Shown here: piece after piece, positions 1-9,130 of the stretch
Numbering within the stretch: position 1 is the stretch's first letter
Layout: every line of letters starts with the position of its first letter
From: an uncultured Coriobacteriaceae bacterium
Lineage (GTDB): Bacteria; Actinomycetota; Coriobacteriia; Coriobacteriales; Atopobiaceae
DNA length: 64,000 nucleotides
NCBI GenBank assembly: GCA_902780305.1
Contig: CACZFB010000004.1
Location: 32,500 to 96,499, forward strand
Reading direction: 5' to 3'
Program-made: the position numbers and the translations under genes
The notes under the pieces: model-generated
What the model was told of the DNA's origin: nothing
Seen by the model: the letters and a program-made list of their open reading frames with translations, nothing else
Databases searched by the model: none

Positions 1-2043
1 CAAGCCGCCCTGCAGCGCACGGATGCGGCGCTTGCGCTCCAGGGATCCGCGCTCCTGTCCGGCATCGCTGCCAACCACCACGCGACCGTCTGGCATGCAG
101 ACGACGCATGCGGGCGTCACGTACGTGAACGCGGAGCTGGCGTCATGCGCGTCTATGGCCTCCCTGGTCGTCTGCACCAGGCGAACGTCGCCAAGCAGCG
201 CCTGCACCAGCGACTCAGCCCCTGGACTCACGTGAAGGCGCGAGAGCAGCGACTCGCCCGGGACGTCCGTCGTGCTCCCCATGCGGGCAGGCACATCCCT
301 GCGCAGCATGGTCGCCTTGCCGCTGGACTTGGTTTCCTGCAGCGCGGCATCCGCTATGTCGCTCGCATCGGCGGCGGTCTTTACCACCATGGCCATGAGG
401 TCCTCGCCCAAGAGTTGTTCGACAAGCGACTCGAGCTCCTTGGGTGCCTCGATCAGGTCGGCGAGACGACAGTCAACCTTACCGGACACGTTGGGTCGAC
501 GCATAAGGGACGCCACTATGGGACTTGCCTTCTCGGCCTGCTCGTCGACCGACTTGAGCGCCGACAGCGACGCACGCTGTGCGGTAAGCCGCTCACGAGC
601 GTGCTGCTCGTCCCTGCGCGCGTCACGAAGCGCCTGCTCAAGGGCGCGCACCTCGTCCCGGGCGGCATTCGCCTCCTCGTTGGCCGCCTCGATGGCACCC
701 GAGAGGTCCTGCTTGCGGGTGCGCCGTTCCTGCAGGCGCTCCTCGCACGTCTCCACCTGCTCGTTGAGCTGGCGAAGCCTGTTGGCGAACAGCTCGTCCT
801 CCACCTGGGCGTTGCTCACCTGATCGCGCAGCTTGGCGTGGGCCAACGTCTCCTGGTCCGCCCTCCGCTGGGCGGCGCGCTGGTCGGCCTGGGCCTGCGC
901 GAGCTTGCGCCCCAGCTCCTTTCGCATGCCCTTTGTCTTGCGTGCGCGGGGGACCAGCTCGTCCACCTGCCGCTTGAGCTCGTCCCACTTGGCGCGCGCG
1001 TCCTGCAGCTCCGAGCTCACGCGCTCCAGCTCCTGCCCTACCTGGGCATGGTCGCGCCGAGCCGCCTCGGCGCTGCTCCTCTGATCGGCCATGCGCGCCT
1101 GCATGCTGCGACCCTTCTCGCCGAGGAGGCGCCAGTCGGCCTCGATCCGTGAGAGCTGGTCCTGGAGCCTCGTGCGCTGTGCGCCCAAGTCTCCCACGAA
1201 GATGCCCTTCTCCTCGAGCAGGCTCTGGTAACGCTCGAGCTCCGACGTACGTCGTTCGAGTTTGAGGCGCGACAGCGACACGGCAGCCTGGGCCTCGTTG
1301 ACCTGCGTGGCCAGAGTCGCATGTCGCTCCTGCAGCTTGCGCAGGTCGTCGACCGACAGCGTGAGCGAAACCTCGCGCAGCCGCTCCTGCAGCTCGCGCG
1401 CCTCGCGGGCCTTGCCCACCTGCCGCTCGAGCGGCCGCAACTGGCGCTGGATCTCGCGATTTATGTCCTTGGCACGGGTGAGGTTCTCGTCCATGCTCTT
1501 CAGTTTGCGCTCGGAGCGAATCTTGCGGCGACGATGCTTCGAGATGCCGGCCGCCTCCTCAATGAGCTCGCGTCGCTCTTCCGGTCGGCTCGAGAGGATG
1601 GAGTCCAGATTGCCCTGGCTAATGATGGAGTGCATCTCGCGCCCCAAGCCGGAGTCGTGCAGAATCTCCGTCACGTCCATCAGGCGGCACGTCGCCCCAT
1701 TGATGAGGTACTCCGACTCACCCGAACGATACATGCGCCGCGTGACCGAGACCTCCTCGAAGTCCACGGGCAACGTGCCGTCGGAGTTGTCGAGCACGAT
1801 GGTCACCTCGGCCATCCCAACCGGCTGGCGTGCCGACGAGCCCGAGAAGATGACGTCCTCCATCGCCTGTCCGCGCAGCATCTTGGCACTTTGCTCGCCA
1901 AGGACCCACAGGATGGCGTCGGAGATGTTGGACTTGCCCGAGCCGTTGGGTCCGACCACCACCGTGAGGCCAGGGTCGAACAGCATGTAGGTCTTGTCGG
2001 CAAACGACTTGAAGCCACGCAGCGAGAGCGACTTAAGATACAT
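1..2043 (-). CDS. smc: Chromosome segregation ATPase SMC (N-terminal 681 residues; rest lies outside the window)
   Basis: SMC forms the ring-shaped condensin complex with ScpA and ScpB and compacts and segregates the chromosome. The visible part begins with the N-terminal ATPase half-head: a Walker A motif GPNGSGKSN at residues 31-39 and a Q-loop (LGEQSAK) near residue 48. A long charged coiled coil follows to about residue 500, then a hinge-like segment around residues 505-665. The returning coil, ABC signature and Walker B must lie beyond the left edge. The ATG start overlaps the last 11 bases of rnc, so the two are probably translated together; rnc-smc is a common Gram-positive order. The family call is very secure; the protein is incomplete only because of the window edge. 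Confidence 0.95.
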   Translation of the reverse strand, partial: MYLKSLSLRGFKSFADKTYMLFDPGLTVVVGPNGSGKSNISDAILWVLGEQSAKMLRGQAMEDVIFSGSSARQPVGMAEVTIVLDNSDGTLPVDFEEVSVTRRMYRSGESEYLINGATCRLMDVTEILHDSGLGREMHSIISQGNLDSILSSRPEERRELIEEAAGISKHRRRKIRSERKLKSMDENLTRAKDINREIQRQLRPLERQVGKAREARELQERLREVSLTLSVDDLRKLQERHATLATQVNEAQAAVSLSRLKLERRTSELERYQSLLEEKGIFVGDLGAQRTRLQDQLSRIEADWRLLGEKGRSMQARMADQRSSAEAARRDHAQVGQELERVSSELQDARAKWDELKRQVDELVPRARKTKGMRKELGRKLAQAQADQRAAQRRADQETLAHAKLRDQVSNAQVEDELFANRLRQLNEQVETCEERLQERRTRKQDLSGAIEAANEEANAARDEVRALEQALRDARRDEQHARERLTAQRASLSALKSVDEQAEKASPIVASLMRRPNVSGKVDCRLADLIEAPKELESLVEQLLGEDLMAMVVKTAADASDIADAALQETKSSGKATMLRRDVPARMGSTTDVPGESLLSRLHVSPGAESLVQALLGDVRLVQTTREAIDAHDASSAFTYVTPACVVCMPDGRVVVGSDAGQERGSLERKRRIRALQGGL

Positions 2044-2812
2044 GCTCGCCCTCCAAGTCCCCCTCGACCGCATCCAGCAGGTCCGAGCCCTTCAAGTCAC
2101 CATGGGCGGTCTGGCCCGTCCCCAGGTATCCCAGGTTGCGCAGGGCGTCGAGCGCGGCGGCGGCCTCAGACTCCTTCTTGGAAGGACCCTTTCCCCTACC
2201 CACGCGACGGCCCTCTATGAGGGCCACCGAGGTAAACGTGGGGGTATGCGCCGGCCCCTCCTCGTGAACCAACTTGTATTCGGGACCATGCTTGTAGTCG
2301 TGCTGTGCGACCTCCTGAAGGCGGGACTTGGGTGAGAGTGGCCGCTCCGCGAGCGTGGGCGTGGCGTAGCACAGCACCGTGCGCGTTACGAACTCGGTTG
2401 CCGCCTCCAGCCCGCCGTCGACGTAGATGGCGCCCACCAACGCCTCGTAGACGTCCTCAAGCGCCTTGCGCATGCCACGGGCACCACTGCCACGCTCCGA
2501 CGTGCCGAACCGGATGAGCGAGCCATAGCCCAACTCCTCGCCGACGCGCGTAAGCGTCTTGCCCGACACAAGCGAGGTCTTAATACGGCTCAGCCCGCCC
2601 TCGTCCATGCTGGGAAACCGCATGAAGAGCGCCGAGGCTACGATTGACCCCAACAGGGAGTCTCCCAAGAACTCGAGGCGTTCGTACGACACGGAAACTG
2701 GCTTGCCCTCTGCCGCTGACGGATGGGTAAGTGCCGAGAGGGCCAAGTCTTCGCGCTCGAATTGATAGCCGCAGATGCGCTCTATTTCCTTAACCCGTGT
2801 ATGTGGCTTCAT
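2033..2812 (-). CDS. rnc: Ribonuclease III
   Basis: RNase III cleaves double-stranded RNA, including rRNA precursors. The 259-residue product has the signature [12 protein letters not shown] at residues 44-55 with the catalytic Glu and Asp. A second acidic patch, [12 protein letters not shown], lies near residues 119-130, and a double-stranded-RNA-binding domain covers about residues 165-235. The ATG follows a good GGAGG ribosome site seven bases upstream. It sits between acpP (39-base gap) and smc (overlapping), matching the usual plsX-acpP-rnc-smc order read from the opposite end. Length is slightly above the usual 220-250 residues because of extra C-terminal residues. Nothing unusual is seen in the active site. 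Confidence 0.96.
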   Translation of the reverse strand: MKPHTRVKEIERICGYQFEREDLALSALTHPSAAEGKPVSVSYERLEFLGDSLLGSIVASALFMRFPSMDEGGLSRIKTSLVSGKTLTRVGEELGYGSLIRFGTSERGSGARGMRKALEDVYEALVGAIYVDGGLEAATEFVTRTVLCYATPTLAERPLSPKSRLQEVAQHDYKHGPEYKLVHEEGPAHTPTFTSVALIEGRRVGRGKGPSKKESEAAAALDALRNLGYLGTGQTAHGDLKGSDLLDAVEGDLEGEHVS

Positions 2813-2851
2813 TTGTCCTCCGTACCCGCAGCTTATGCGGGCAAACCAATG

Positions 2852-3088
2852 CTACTGGGCGGCCTCGATGGCGCTCACGGCATCGGAGACCGTCTCGATC
2901 TGGGCGAGTGCCTCGTCGTCCATCGTGAGGCCAAACTCATCCTCGAAGGCGGTGACCAGCTCAAGCAGGTCGAACGAGTCCGCGCCCAGGTCCGCAAAGC
3001 GCGTATCCTCCGAGATGGAGGCGCCATCGCACTCCAGCGTCTCCTCCACCAGCTCGCAAACCTTAGCGTAAATGTCAGCCCTTGCCAT
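2852..3088 (-). CDS. acpP: Acyl carrier protein
   Basis: This 78-residue acidic protein carries the growing acyl chain in fatty acid synthesis on a phosphopantetheine arm. The attachment serine is Ser38 in GADSFDLLEL. The usual motif is DSLD, so the Leu-to-Phe change next to the serine is a small departure. I chose the ATG giving MARADIYAK because a GGAG ribosome site sits directly upstream. A longer frame adds 17 residues that do not look like ACP. It lies downstream of plsX and upstream of rnc, as in many Gram-positive bacteria, so it is likely the primary fatty acid ACP. Confidence 0.95.
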   Translation of the reverse strand: MARADIYAKVCELVEETLECDGASISEDTRFADLGADSFDLLELVTAFEDEFGLTMDDEALAQIETVSDAVSAIEAAQ

Positions 3089-3157
3089 CTTCTTCTCCAG
3101 ACTCTGCGGCACGCGCCACCCGTGCGGCGCGTGCGACAACGTTACGAATGATTGTAC

Positions 3158-4150
3158 CTATTGCTCCTCAGTCGCAAGATTGGCCGCAATCTTGTCCACA
3201 AGCCCACCGCGAACCGCAGCGGCGCAGGCAGCGGCACCCGACGCGACCGCCTGGGCGCTTGTGGCCCCATGCCCAATGAACACGGGAGCCTTGAGGCCAA
3301 CCAGCACGGCGCCGCCATACTCGTCGCCCGAGAGCATGTCCTTCATGTCCATGAGGGCCGGCTTGATAAGCCCAGCGCCCAGCTTGTAGCGCACGGAGCT
3401 CGCGACGGCCTCCTTGAGCGTGCCGAGGATGAACTTTGCTGTGCCTTCAAGCGTCTTGAGCGCGACGTTGCCCGTAAAGCCATCGCACACGATGACGTCG
3501 AAGTCGCCCAGCAGCAGGTCGTTGCCCTCGGCATTGCCCACGAAGCCGCAGTCAGCCTCCTTGAGGGCGGCATGGTAGGCAAGCGCCATCTCGGAGCCCT
3601 TGGTCTCCTCCTCGCCGTTGGACAGCAGGCCCACGCGAGGTTGGTCCACGCCTAGGGTCACGCGCGCGTACGCCGCACCCATCTGAGCGAACTGCACGAT
3701 CATCTCGGGTCGCACGTCGGCGTTGGCGCCAAGGTCGAGCATTACCGTGTGGTGCCCGCCAAGACCGGGCAGCGGGGTGGCCAGCGCCGGCCGCTTGATG
3801 CCACGAATCCTGCCCACGCCCATCGTAGCCGCGGCAAAGACCGCCCCCGTGGAGCCAGCCGAGAAGAACCCCTGGGCCTCACCCGCACGCACCGCGGCGC
3901 AACCGCGCACGATGCTGGAGTCCTTCTTCTTGCGCACGGCGGTAGCAGGATGCTCGTCCATCTCGATTACCTCGCTGCATACCAGCGAGATGGTGCGGTC
4001 CGTCTGCGCGCAGAACGGTGTCACGACCTCGTCGGTGCCCGCCACCACGACGGTCAGGTCCTCGTCAAGCTCCAGCGCCCGCGCGATTCCCTCGCACACC
4101 ACCTCGGGGCTCTCGTCTCCACCCATGGCATCTACGCAAATGGTCGTCAT
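3158..4150 (-). CDS. plsX: Phosphate acyltransferase PlsX
   Basis: PlsX converts acyl-ACP and phosphate to acyl-phosphate, the donor for the first acylation of glycerol-3-phosphate in phospholipid synthesis; it is a peripheral membrane enzyme. The N-terminus ICVDAMGGDESPE is the family hallmark. Further conserved stretches include the GCAAVRAGEAQGFFSAGSTGA region near residue 90 and a late IGHGATSAQAV. The 330-residue length is normal. The ATG was chosen over a longer open frame because the family motif starts six residues after it and an AGAGGAG site lies upstream. It sits between rpmF and acpP, the classic lipid-ribosome operon arrangement. Confidence 0.95.
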   Translation of the reverse strand: MTTICVDAMGGDESPEVVCEGIARALELDEDLTVVVAGTDEVVTPFCAQTDRTISLVCSEVIEMDEHPATAVRKKKDSSIVRGCAAVRAGEAQGFFSAGSTGAVFAAATMGVGRIRGIKRPALATPLPGLGGHHTVMLDLGANADVRPEMIVQFAQMGAAYARVTLGVDQPRVGLLSNGEEETKGSEMALAYHAALKEADCGFVGNAEGNDLLLGDFDVIVCDGFTGNVALKTLEGTAKFILGTLKEAVASSVRYKLGAGLIKPALMDMKDMLSGDEYGGAVLVGLKAPVFIGHGATSAQAVASGAAACAAAVRGGLVDKIAANLATEEQ

Positions 4151-4173
4151 GACACGCTCCTCTCTTAAGCAAA

Positions 4174-4205
4174 GGGAGGCCGATCCCAGAAGGGAACGGC
4201 CTCCC
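4174..4205 (-). terminator. Hairpin between rpmF and plsX (possible attenuator)
   Basis: Perfect 9-bp inverted repeat GGGAGGCCG (4174-4182) and CGGCCTCCC (4197-4205) with a 14-base loop. On the minus strand it is followed by a short, interrupted T stretch, so it is at best a weak intrinsic terminator. It could reduce read-through from rpmF into plsX, whose ribosome site lies immediately beyond. Confidence 0.45.
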
Positions 4206-4227
4206 AGGCGTTCTCTAACGGCGCCGA

Positions 4228-4407
4228 CTACTCGGTAACAAGAATCTCGCGATCCTTGTAGTAGCCACAGCTGGGGCACACGTGATGCGGAAGCTTGGGT
4301 GCACCACAGCGCGGGCACTCGGAACGTGCCGGCGTGGCGAGCTTGCTGTTGGCCGAGCGGCGAGTGTGCGTGGCACCGCGGCCCTTCTTTTGCTTGGGTA
4401 CTGCCAT
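4228..4407 (-). CDS. rpmF: 50S ribosomal protein L32
   Basis: A 59-residue basic protein of the large ribosomal subunit. It begins MAVPKQKKGR, the standard L32 start, and carries a zinc-binding pair CPRC (31-34) and CPSC (44-47), so this is the zinc-containing (C+) form. It lies between yceD and plsX, which is the usual position. It has its own likely promoter 70 bases upstream and is separated from yceD by a strong hairpin, so it may be transcribed partly independently of yceD. The identity is secure from sequence and context. Confidence 0.95.
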   Translation of the reverse strand: MAVPKQKKGRGATHTRRSANSKLATPARSECPRCGAPKLPHHVCPSCGYYKDREILVTE

Positions 4408-4478
4408 CGTAAGACCTCTCTTAACGTCCTTAACGTCCGCCTATGGCGAACGGTCTTGCCGTTCACATGCGACAAGTT

Positions 4479-4484
4479 ACTATA
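4479..4484 (-). promoter_or_regulatory. Likely extended -10 element for rpmF
   Basis: On the minus strand the sequence TGC TATAGT is an extended -10 box about 72 bases upstream of the rpmF start. No good -35 hexamer is visible at 16-18 bases. The identical TGC TATAGT box precedes rpmB, which supports a shared ribosomal-protein promoter style in this genome. Confidence 0.5.
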
Positions 4485-4591
4485 GCACAACGTGCCTTTG
4501 CTTGCACATCTATCTGCCCTGTTTCATAGGACGTACGAAGATTGGCGCTTTTCACTGGCCGGCCAACATCCTCGCATCCCAAACGGACACC

Positions 4592-4630
4592 ACGGGTGAG
4601 AAAAGGGGTTTGGCCCCTTTTCTCACCCGT
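4592..4630. terminator. Long palindromic hairpin after yceD (repeat family A, copy 1)
   Basis: Perfect 17-bp arms, ACGGGTGAGAAAAGGGG (4592-4608) and its complement (4614-4630), flank a TTTGG loop. The core is an A-tract, a four-base G/C stem and a T-tract, the layout of a bidirectional intrinsic terminator. The right arm ends one base before the yceD stop codon. The same core and loop recur at 13463-13491 and 35970-35996, both between convergent genes. Confidence 0.75.
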
Positions 4631-4631
4631 T

Positions 4632-5198
4632 CTATTCGTCCAGCTTGAGGTTGCGCAGGGCAGCAAAGGGGCTCGACTCCATGCGTTGCTGTTCGGCTTG
4701 ATCGGCAATCTGCTCGGCATGACCGCAGTCCACCTTGTTGAGGTTCTCTCCGCACACCGGACACAAGCCCGCGCAGTCCTCCCGGCACAGCACGACGTAC
4801 GGAATGTCCATGACGAAAGCCGTGGAGAGCGCGCCAGACAGGTCGATGGTGGAGTCCGCCGAGACGAGCGTGTAGTCCGGCCCCTCCTCCTCACCGTCCT
4901 CCAGCACACCAGCCTCGGGCTCGCTGAACAGGTAGTATTCGTCCACCTCGGCTGCCACGTCGAGGACGGCCTCGTCCAGGCAGCGGTCGCAGGTGCCGAT
5001 CGCCCTTGCGCGCAGGATGCCGGTGGCGAGTATGCCCTCCCCCACATTGGAGAGCACCACATCGTAGTCCATGCCCGAGGGAAGCAAAAACGAGCGTTCG
5101 CTGAGCTCGAAGCGCTCCAAATCCAAATGACCCACAAGCGAAACGGTGTCGCCTACGTTGGCGAGCCGATCGTTGACGGAAACAAGTATGGGATCCAT
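4632..5198 (-). CDS. yceD: YceD family (DUF177) protein, 23S rRNA accumulation factor
   Basis: YceD proteins support 23S rRNA accumulation and almost always sit next to rpmF; the molecular function is not settled. The 188-residue product shows the family pattern: an N-terminal beta-rich part, CDRCLDE near residue 90, an acidic middle, and the C-terminal cysteine cluster CREDCAGLCPVCGENLN near residues 138-154. It starts 16 bases after the stop of the upstream coiled-coil gene, suggesting one transcript. A strong hairpin directly after its stop separates it from rpmF, which is less usual because the pair is normally co-transcribed. Confidence 0.88.
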   Translation of the reverse strand: MDPILVSVNDRLANVGDTVSLVGHLDLERFELSERSFLLPSGMDYDVVLSNVGEGILATGILRARAIGTCDRCLDEAVLDVAAEVDEYYLFSEPEAGVLEDGEEEGPDYTLVSADSTIDLSGALSTAFVMDIPYVVLCREDCAGLCPVCGENLNKVDCGHAEQIADQAEQQRMESSPFAALRNLKLDE

Positions 5199-5214
5199 GG
5201 GAATACGCTGTGCC

Positions 5215-5712
5215 TTACCAGTTTACGTTGTTCGACTGATTGCTCGAGCCGGAGTTCTCGTTGAGCGTCTGGCGCACGCGCGTGACCGTGCCGGTAAGCG
5301 AACGGAGGTTGTCCTCCAGATGTGCCAGTACGGTGTCGGCGTACTCCTCCGCGTTGTAGCGGGTGTCGCGCTCGTATTGCTGAGCAGCATCGCGAATGTC
5401 CTCCGCTTGCTGCACGGCATGACGCACGATCTCCTGGTCGCTTGCAATCACCATGGCCTGCTGCTGCGCGTCGGCGATGATGGCGTCCGCCTGCTTTTGA
5501 GCCCGATCGAGCATCTCGCCTTCCTCGCGCAGGACGCGCCGAGCATCCTGGAACTCCTGGGGGAAGACGCGACGCATCTCGTCAAGAATCTCGTAGATGT
5601 CCTGTGCGTCAACGATCTTGCGCTGCCCGCCACCGCCAAACGGCGACTTGGCGTCGGCAACAATCTGCTCTAGCTCGTCGACTAGGGCCTCAATCTCCTC
5701 TCCTGGCTCCAT
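5215..5712 (-). CDS. DivIVA-like coiled-coil protein of unknown role
   Basis: This 165-residue acidic protein is mostly predicted helix: an N-terminal helix rich in Glu, then a Gly-rich turn (SPFGGGG), then a long heptad-like stretch rich in Ala, Gln, Asp and Arg (for example RAQKQADAIIADAQQQ) to about residue 135. The end is a polar Asn/Ser tail. The composition resembles DivIVA-type coiled coils and peripheral-stalk proteins, but I see no diagnostic motif. It is followed by yceD after 16 bases. A GGAG ribosome site precedes the ATG, and an extended -10 (TGC TATAGC, 5757-5762) lies upstream. A role in septum or envelope organisation is only a guess from composition. Confidence 0.7.
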   Translation of the reverse strand: MEPGEEIEALVDELEQIVADAKSPFGGGGQRKIVDAQDIYEILDEMRRVFPQEFQDARRVLREEGEMLDRAQKQADAIIADAQQQAMVIASDQEIVRHAVQQAEDIRDAAQQYERDTRYNAEEYADTVLAHLEDNLRSLTGTVTRVRQTLNENSGSSNQSNNVNW

Positions 5713-5866
5713 CCAGGGCTCCTTTCGTGATGGCGCGCAAGAACTGCACGTGCCAAGCTATAGCAGTCACATGGTAACAGATTCTTCGTTTATGCGCAGT
5801 TCGCATCTACAAACGGCGTCGAGACGTTTGGGCCGTGGGCTCACGGGCCGGCCCGCCCATCAGATA

Positions 5867-6382
5867 TCAGCGTTCCGGCGCACCATAGTGGTTGGCCAGC
5901 CGCCGGGCAACGCATTGGGGTACGAGGGTGTCCACGTCCGAGCCCAAAGACGCCAGCTCGCGCACGATGGACGACGAGACGTAGCCGAACTCCGGGCTCG
6001 CCATCACGAACACGCTCTCGATGTCGGGGGCAAGGTGCGCGTTGAGGTCGGCCTGCTGCAGCTCGAACTCGAAGTCGGTCATGGCACGCAGACCCTTGAC
6101 CACGCCACCGGCACCCACCTCCCTACAGAAGTCAACCAGCAGTCCGTCGAACGCACGGACGCTCACGTCGCCAATCCCCAGCTCGGCGAGCGACTCCTCG
6201 ATCATAAGAACACGCTCCTCCTGCGAGAAGGCCGTGCCCACCCCGCGCTTGGAGCGTGATGCGGCAACGCCTACGGTAACCTTGGGAAACAGCCGGGCGG
6301 AACGACGAATCACGTCCAGGTGACCAAGCGTCACCGGGTCGTAGGTTCCTGGCAGGACCACGTGAACAACGCTTCTAGTCAT
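5867..6382 (-). CDS. coaD: Phosphopantetheine adenylyltransferase
   Basis: CoaD makes dephospho-CoA from 4'-phosphopantetheine and ATP, the fourth step of coenzyme A synthesis. The nucleotidyltransferase motif PGTYDPVTLGHL at residues 11-22 contains the T/HxGH-type ATP-binding residues. The second motif appears as YVSSSIVRE near residue 135, where most homologues have ISST. Length is 171 residues, normal for the family. The chosen ATG overlaps the rsmD stop by eight bases; a longer frame adds 14 residues that do not match CoaD. The rsmD-coaD pair is widespread and both are probably translated from the same message as recG. Confidence 0.94.
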   Translation of the reverse strand: MTRSVVHVVLPGTYDPVTLGHLDVIRRSARLFPKVTVGVAASRSKRGVGTAFSQEERVLMIEESLAELGIGDVSVRAFDGLLVDFCREVGAGGVVKGLRAMTDFEFELQQADLNAHLAPDIESVFVMASPEFGYVSSSIVRELASLGSDVDTLVPQCVARRLANHYGAPER

Positions 6383-6956
6383 GTTCCACATCCATTCTTG
6401 CGAGGTCGATGCTAGTTTCGCCATGGCTGCGCGAGCGTAGGGGCACGACGACCTCGGCGCTCAGGCCAGGCGCCTTGCGGGCGCGCTCGTACACGACCAG
6501 GCACCCGGGGGCAAGATGGCCAGCCGAGGCGAGGCTGGCAACGACGGACGAGACGTCCTCTGCCAGCATGGCATAGGGCGGATCCAGGAAGACAATGCCA
6601 AACGGCGCACCGGGCATGCGGGATCGGGTCGCCAGACGAGCCATGTCACCAACCACGACGCTCCACCGGTCGTCAGACGGCAGCAGGTCCTGGCAGTTGC
6701 GTCGCACCACCCGTGCCGCCCGGGCATTCTTCTCCACGAAGGTGCAGTGTGGCGCGCCCCTGGACAGCAGCTCAAGACCCATGCCCCCAGAGCCCGCGAA
6801 CGCGTCGAGCACGGGTCGATCCGAGAGGTCCAGCTCGCAGGCCGAGCAGATCATGGACGCTATGCCCTCGCGCATGCGGTCGGTCGTGGGGCGCGTACCC
6901 CTGCCCTCGGGCGCCTCGAACGTCCGACCCCGAAGCGTTCCGCCAACGATTCTCAT
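6375..6956 (-). CDS. rsmD: 16S rRNA (guanine-966-N2)-methyltransferase RsmD
   Basis: RsmD methylates G966 of 16S rRNA using SAM. The 193-residue protein starts MRIVGGTLRGR, the typical opening. It carries the SAM-binding motif DAFAGSGGMGLE near residues 50-61 and the catalytic LDPPYAM near residue 122. The start codon overlaps the recG stop as ATGA and follows an AGGAGG-like site, which decides it against a longer frame with 15 extra residues. The order recG-rsmD-coaD is a recognised housekeeping cluster. Confidence 0.94.
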   Translation of the reverse strand: MRIVGGTLRGRTFEAPEGRGTRPTTDRMREGIASMICSACELDLSDRPVLDAFAGSGGMGLELLSRGAPHCTFVEKNARAARVVRRNCQDLLPSDDRWSVVVGDMARLATRSRMPGAPFGIVFLDPPYAMLAEDVSSVVASLASAGHLAPGCLVVYERARKAPGLSAEVVVPLRSRSHGETSIDLARMDVEHD

Positions 6957-9103
6957 GCTTGGCCAACCTCCTCGAAGTAAGCCCCAAACCGATCGACGCA
7001 CTCGTGTGCTAGCGGTACGTGGTCGGCCCTCGTGAGTCTGGGGTCGTCTTGCGCGATCTCGCGCGCGTCCTGGTGCGCCGCCTCAATGAGGTCGGCGTCC
7101 TGCGAGAGGTCGCATATGGAAAGCGTGACGCCACCATGCTGGCGATAGCCCAGAACCTCGCCCTCCCTGCGCAGCCGCAGGTCGAGCTCGGCGAGCTCGA
7201 ACCCATCGTTGGTGGCCTCGAGCGCCGACAGGCGCTGACGGGCGGGGCTGTCCGGCTTGGCGCCGCACTCCAAATACACGTTTCCGGCAATGTCGCCACG
7301 ACCGACGCGACCACGCAGCTGATGCAACGTGGCAAGGCCAAACCGGTCGGCATCGAAGACGAGCATCACCGTGGCGTTGGGGACGTCCACGCCCACCTCC
7401 ACCACCGTCGTCGATACCAGAACGTCCACCTCGCCGCCCCCAAACCGGGCCATCACGTCGTCCTTCTCGTCGGCACTCATTCTGCCCGTAAGAACCTCGA
7501 CGCGCAGGCCCCGCAGTGCCGAACGCGCGAGGCTTGCGGCCGTGGACACGGCCGAGTGCAGGTTCGCAACGCCGGACTGTGAGCGCTGCGGCACGTCGTC
7601 CAGCGCGCTTCCATCGTCTCGGTCGTCCACGAGCGGACAGATCACGTACGCCTGCTGCCCGCGGGCGACGGCCTCGCGAATGGCGCCATAGGCAAGGTCG
7701 ACGTTCTCGGGAGGAATCACCACGGTGGTGATTCCCGCGCCCGCACGCGGGCGGTGCGTGATGCGCGAGCAGGCGATGTCGCCATACACCGAGAGCGCCA
7801 GCGTGCGTGGGATGGGCGTCGCCGACATGGTGAGCAAGTCGGCACCAAGCCCCTTTTGCCTGAGCGCCAGGCGCTGATTGACACCAAACCGGTGCTGCTC
7901 GTCGATGATGACCAGCGAGAGGTGGGCAAACGCTATGTCGTCGGAGAGCAACGCGGTGGTGCCAAACGCACACGTCGTGGCTCCCTGCGCGATCGCCCGT
8001 GCAACGGGGACGCGCTCGGCGGGCGGCGTGGCGCCGGTAACCAAAGCCCACGGTATGCCCACCGCATCGAGCAGAGGTCCCAGCTTCTCGGCATACTGAC
8101 GCGCCAATACCGACGTGGGGGCCATCATGGCGGCCTGCGTCCCTGAGTCGGCGACTGCCCCCAAGGCGAGCAATGCGACGGCCGTCTTTCCCGTGCCCAC
8201 GTCACCCAGCAGCAACCGGTTCATCACCTGTGGGGCGGCCATGTCGGCCAGGATCTCGCGTGCTGCCACCTGCTGCTCCCGCGTGAGCTCAAAGGGAAGC
8301 GCTTCGACGAGTGCCCTCCCATAGGCACCATCGGTCGTGTGGACGAAGGGGACGACGCCCTCCAGCTCCATGCCCCGTCGCACGAGCAGGGCTAGTTGCA
8401 AGGTGAGCAGCTCGTCGTACGCCAGCCTGCGCCTTGCCTCCTCGGCCTGCGCCAGCGACGAGGGAAAATGCACCGCCCGCAACGCACGTCCCAAGGAGAG
8501 GAGCCTCCTGCGTGCCACGAGCCCTGCGGGCAGTGGGTCGCACACGTCACCCGCGTCCTCAATCGCTGACGAGACGATGCGGCGCATCCAGGAGGTGCTC
8601 ATGCCCTCGCCCACCGGATGAACCGGGAGGATGCGCGCGTAGTTGGAGCGCGCGTTGGCATCGCCCAGCTTCTCGAAGAAGGGGGCCTTTATCTGCTTGA
8701 ACCCGTACCCAAAGGTCACCTTGCCCGAAAGCGCGACCACGTCGCCCTGACTCAGCTGATCGGCAATCCACGGCTGTCGGAAGAAGGTTGCCACGAGCAC
8801 GCCCGTCTCGTCCACAACGTAGACCTCCACGATCTGCATGCGCGGACGGGGACGCTTCGTCACCACCTTGTCCACGGTGCCGACCACGGTTGCCTCGACG
8901 CCCACGTCGGCATAGCCAATCATCGTTACCTGGGAAAAGTCCAGGTAACGATGGGGCAGATGCAAAAGGACGTCCCGAACGCGCCGCAGGCCCAAACGCT
9001 CCATCGCCTGCTGCCTGCGACCGCTCACAAACCTCAGGCTCCCAACGCCATCTGCGAGCTGGCAGGTTCTCGCAACCCGATCGCTGGCTTCGCTCACGAC
9101 CAT
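6953..9103 (-). CDS. recG: ATP-dependent DNA helicase RecG
   Basis: RecG remodels stalled replication forks and Holliday junctions. The 716-residue protein has an N-terminal wedge/OB domain (GLRRVRDVLLHLPHRY near residue 40), Walker A in GDVGTGKTA, a DEQHRFG box, and helicase C-terminal motifs including RGRVGRGD. Length is close to the usual 690. It begins 27 bases after the upstream DhaL-domain gene and ends overlapping rsmD, so it belongs to the run asp23, yloV, recG, rsmD, coaD. All helicase motifs look intact. Confidence 0.95.
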   Translation of the reverse strand: MVVSEASDRVARTCQLADGVGSLRFVSGRRQQAMERLGLRRVRDVLLHLPHRYLDFSQVTMIGYADVGVEATVVGTVDKVVTKRPRPRMQIVEVYVVDETGVLVATFFRQPWIADQLSQGDVVALSGKVTFGYGFKQIKAPFFEKLGDANARSNYARILPVHPVGEGMSTSWMRRIVSSAIEDAGDVCDPLPAGLVARRRLLSLGRALRAVHFPSSLAQAEEARRRLAYDELLTLQLALLVRRGMELEGVVPFVHTTDGAYGRALVEALPFELTREQQVAAREILADMAAPQVMNRLLLGDVGTGKTAVALLALGAVADSGTQAAMMAPTSVLARQYAEKLGPLLDAVGIPWALVTGATPPAERVPVARAIAQGATTCAFGTTALLSDDIAFAHLSLVIIDEQHRFGVNQRLALRQKGLGADLLTMSATPIPRTLALSVYGDIACSRITHRPRAGAGITTVVIPPENVDLAYGAIREAVARGQQAYVICPLVDDRDDGSALDDVPQRSQSGVANLHSAVSTAASLARSALRGLRVEVLTGRMSADEKDDVMARFGGGEVDVLVSTTVVEVGVDVPNATVMLVFDADRFGLATLHQLRGRVGRGDIAGNVYLECGAKPDSPARQRLSALEATNDGFELAELDLRLRREGEVLGYRQHGGVTLSICDLSQDADLIEAAHQDAREIAQDDPRLTRADHVPLAHECVDRFGAYFEEVGQA

Positions 9104-9130
9104 GGGCGTCTCGTCACTGGCCGACGGAGG

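Noticed and set aside
4215..4490. A 91-residue minus-strand frame
   Set aside because: It is a different frame over rpmF, whose 59-residue product is unmistakable L32.
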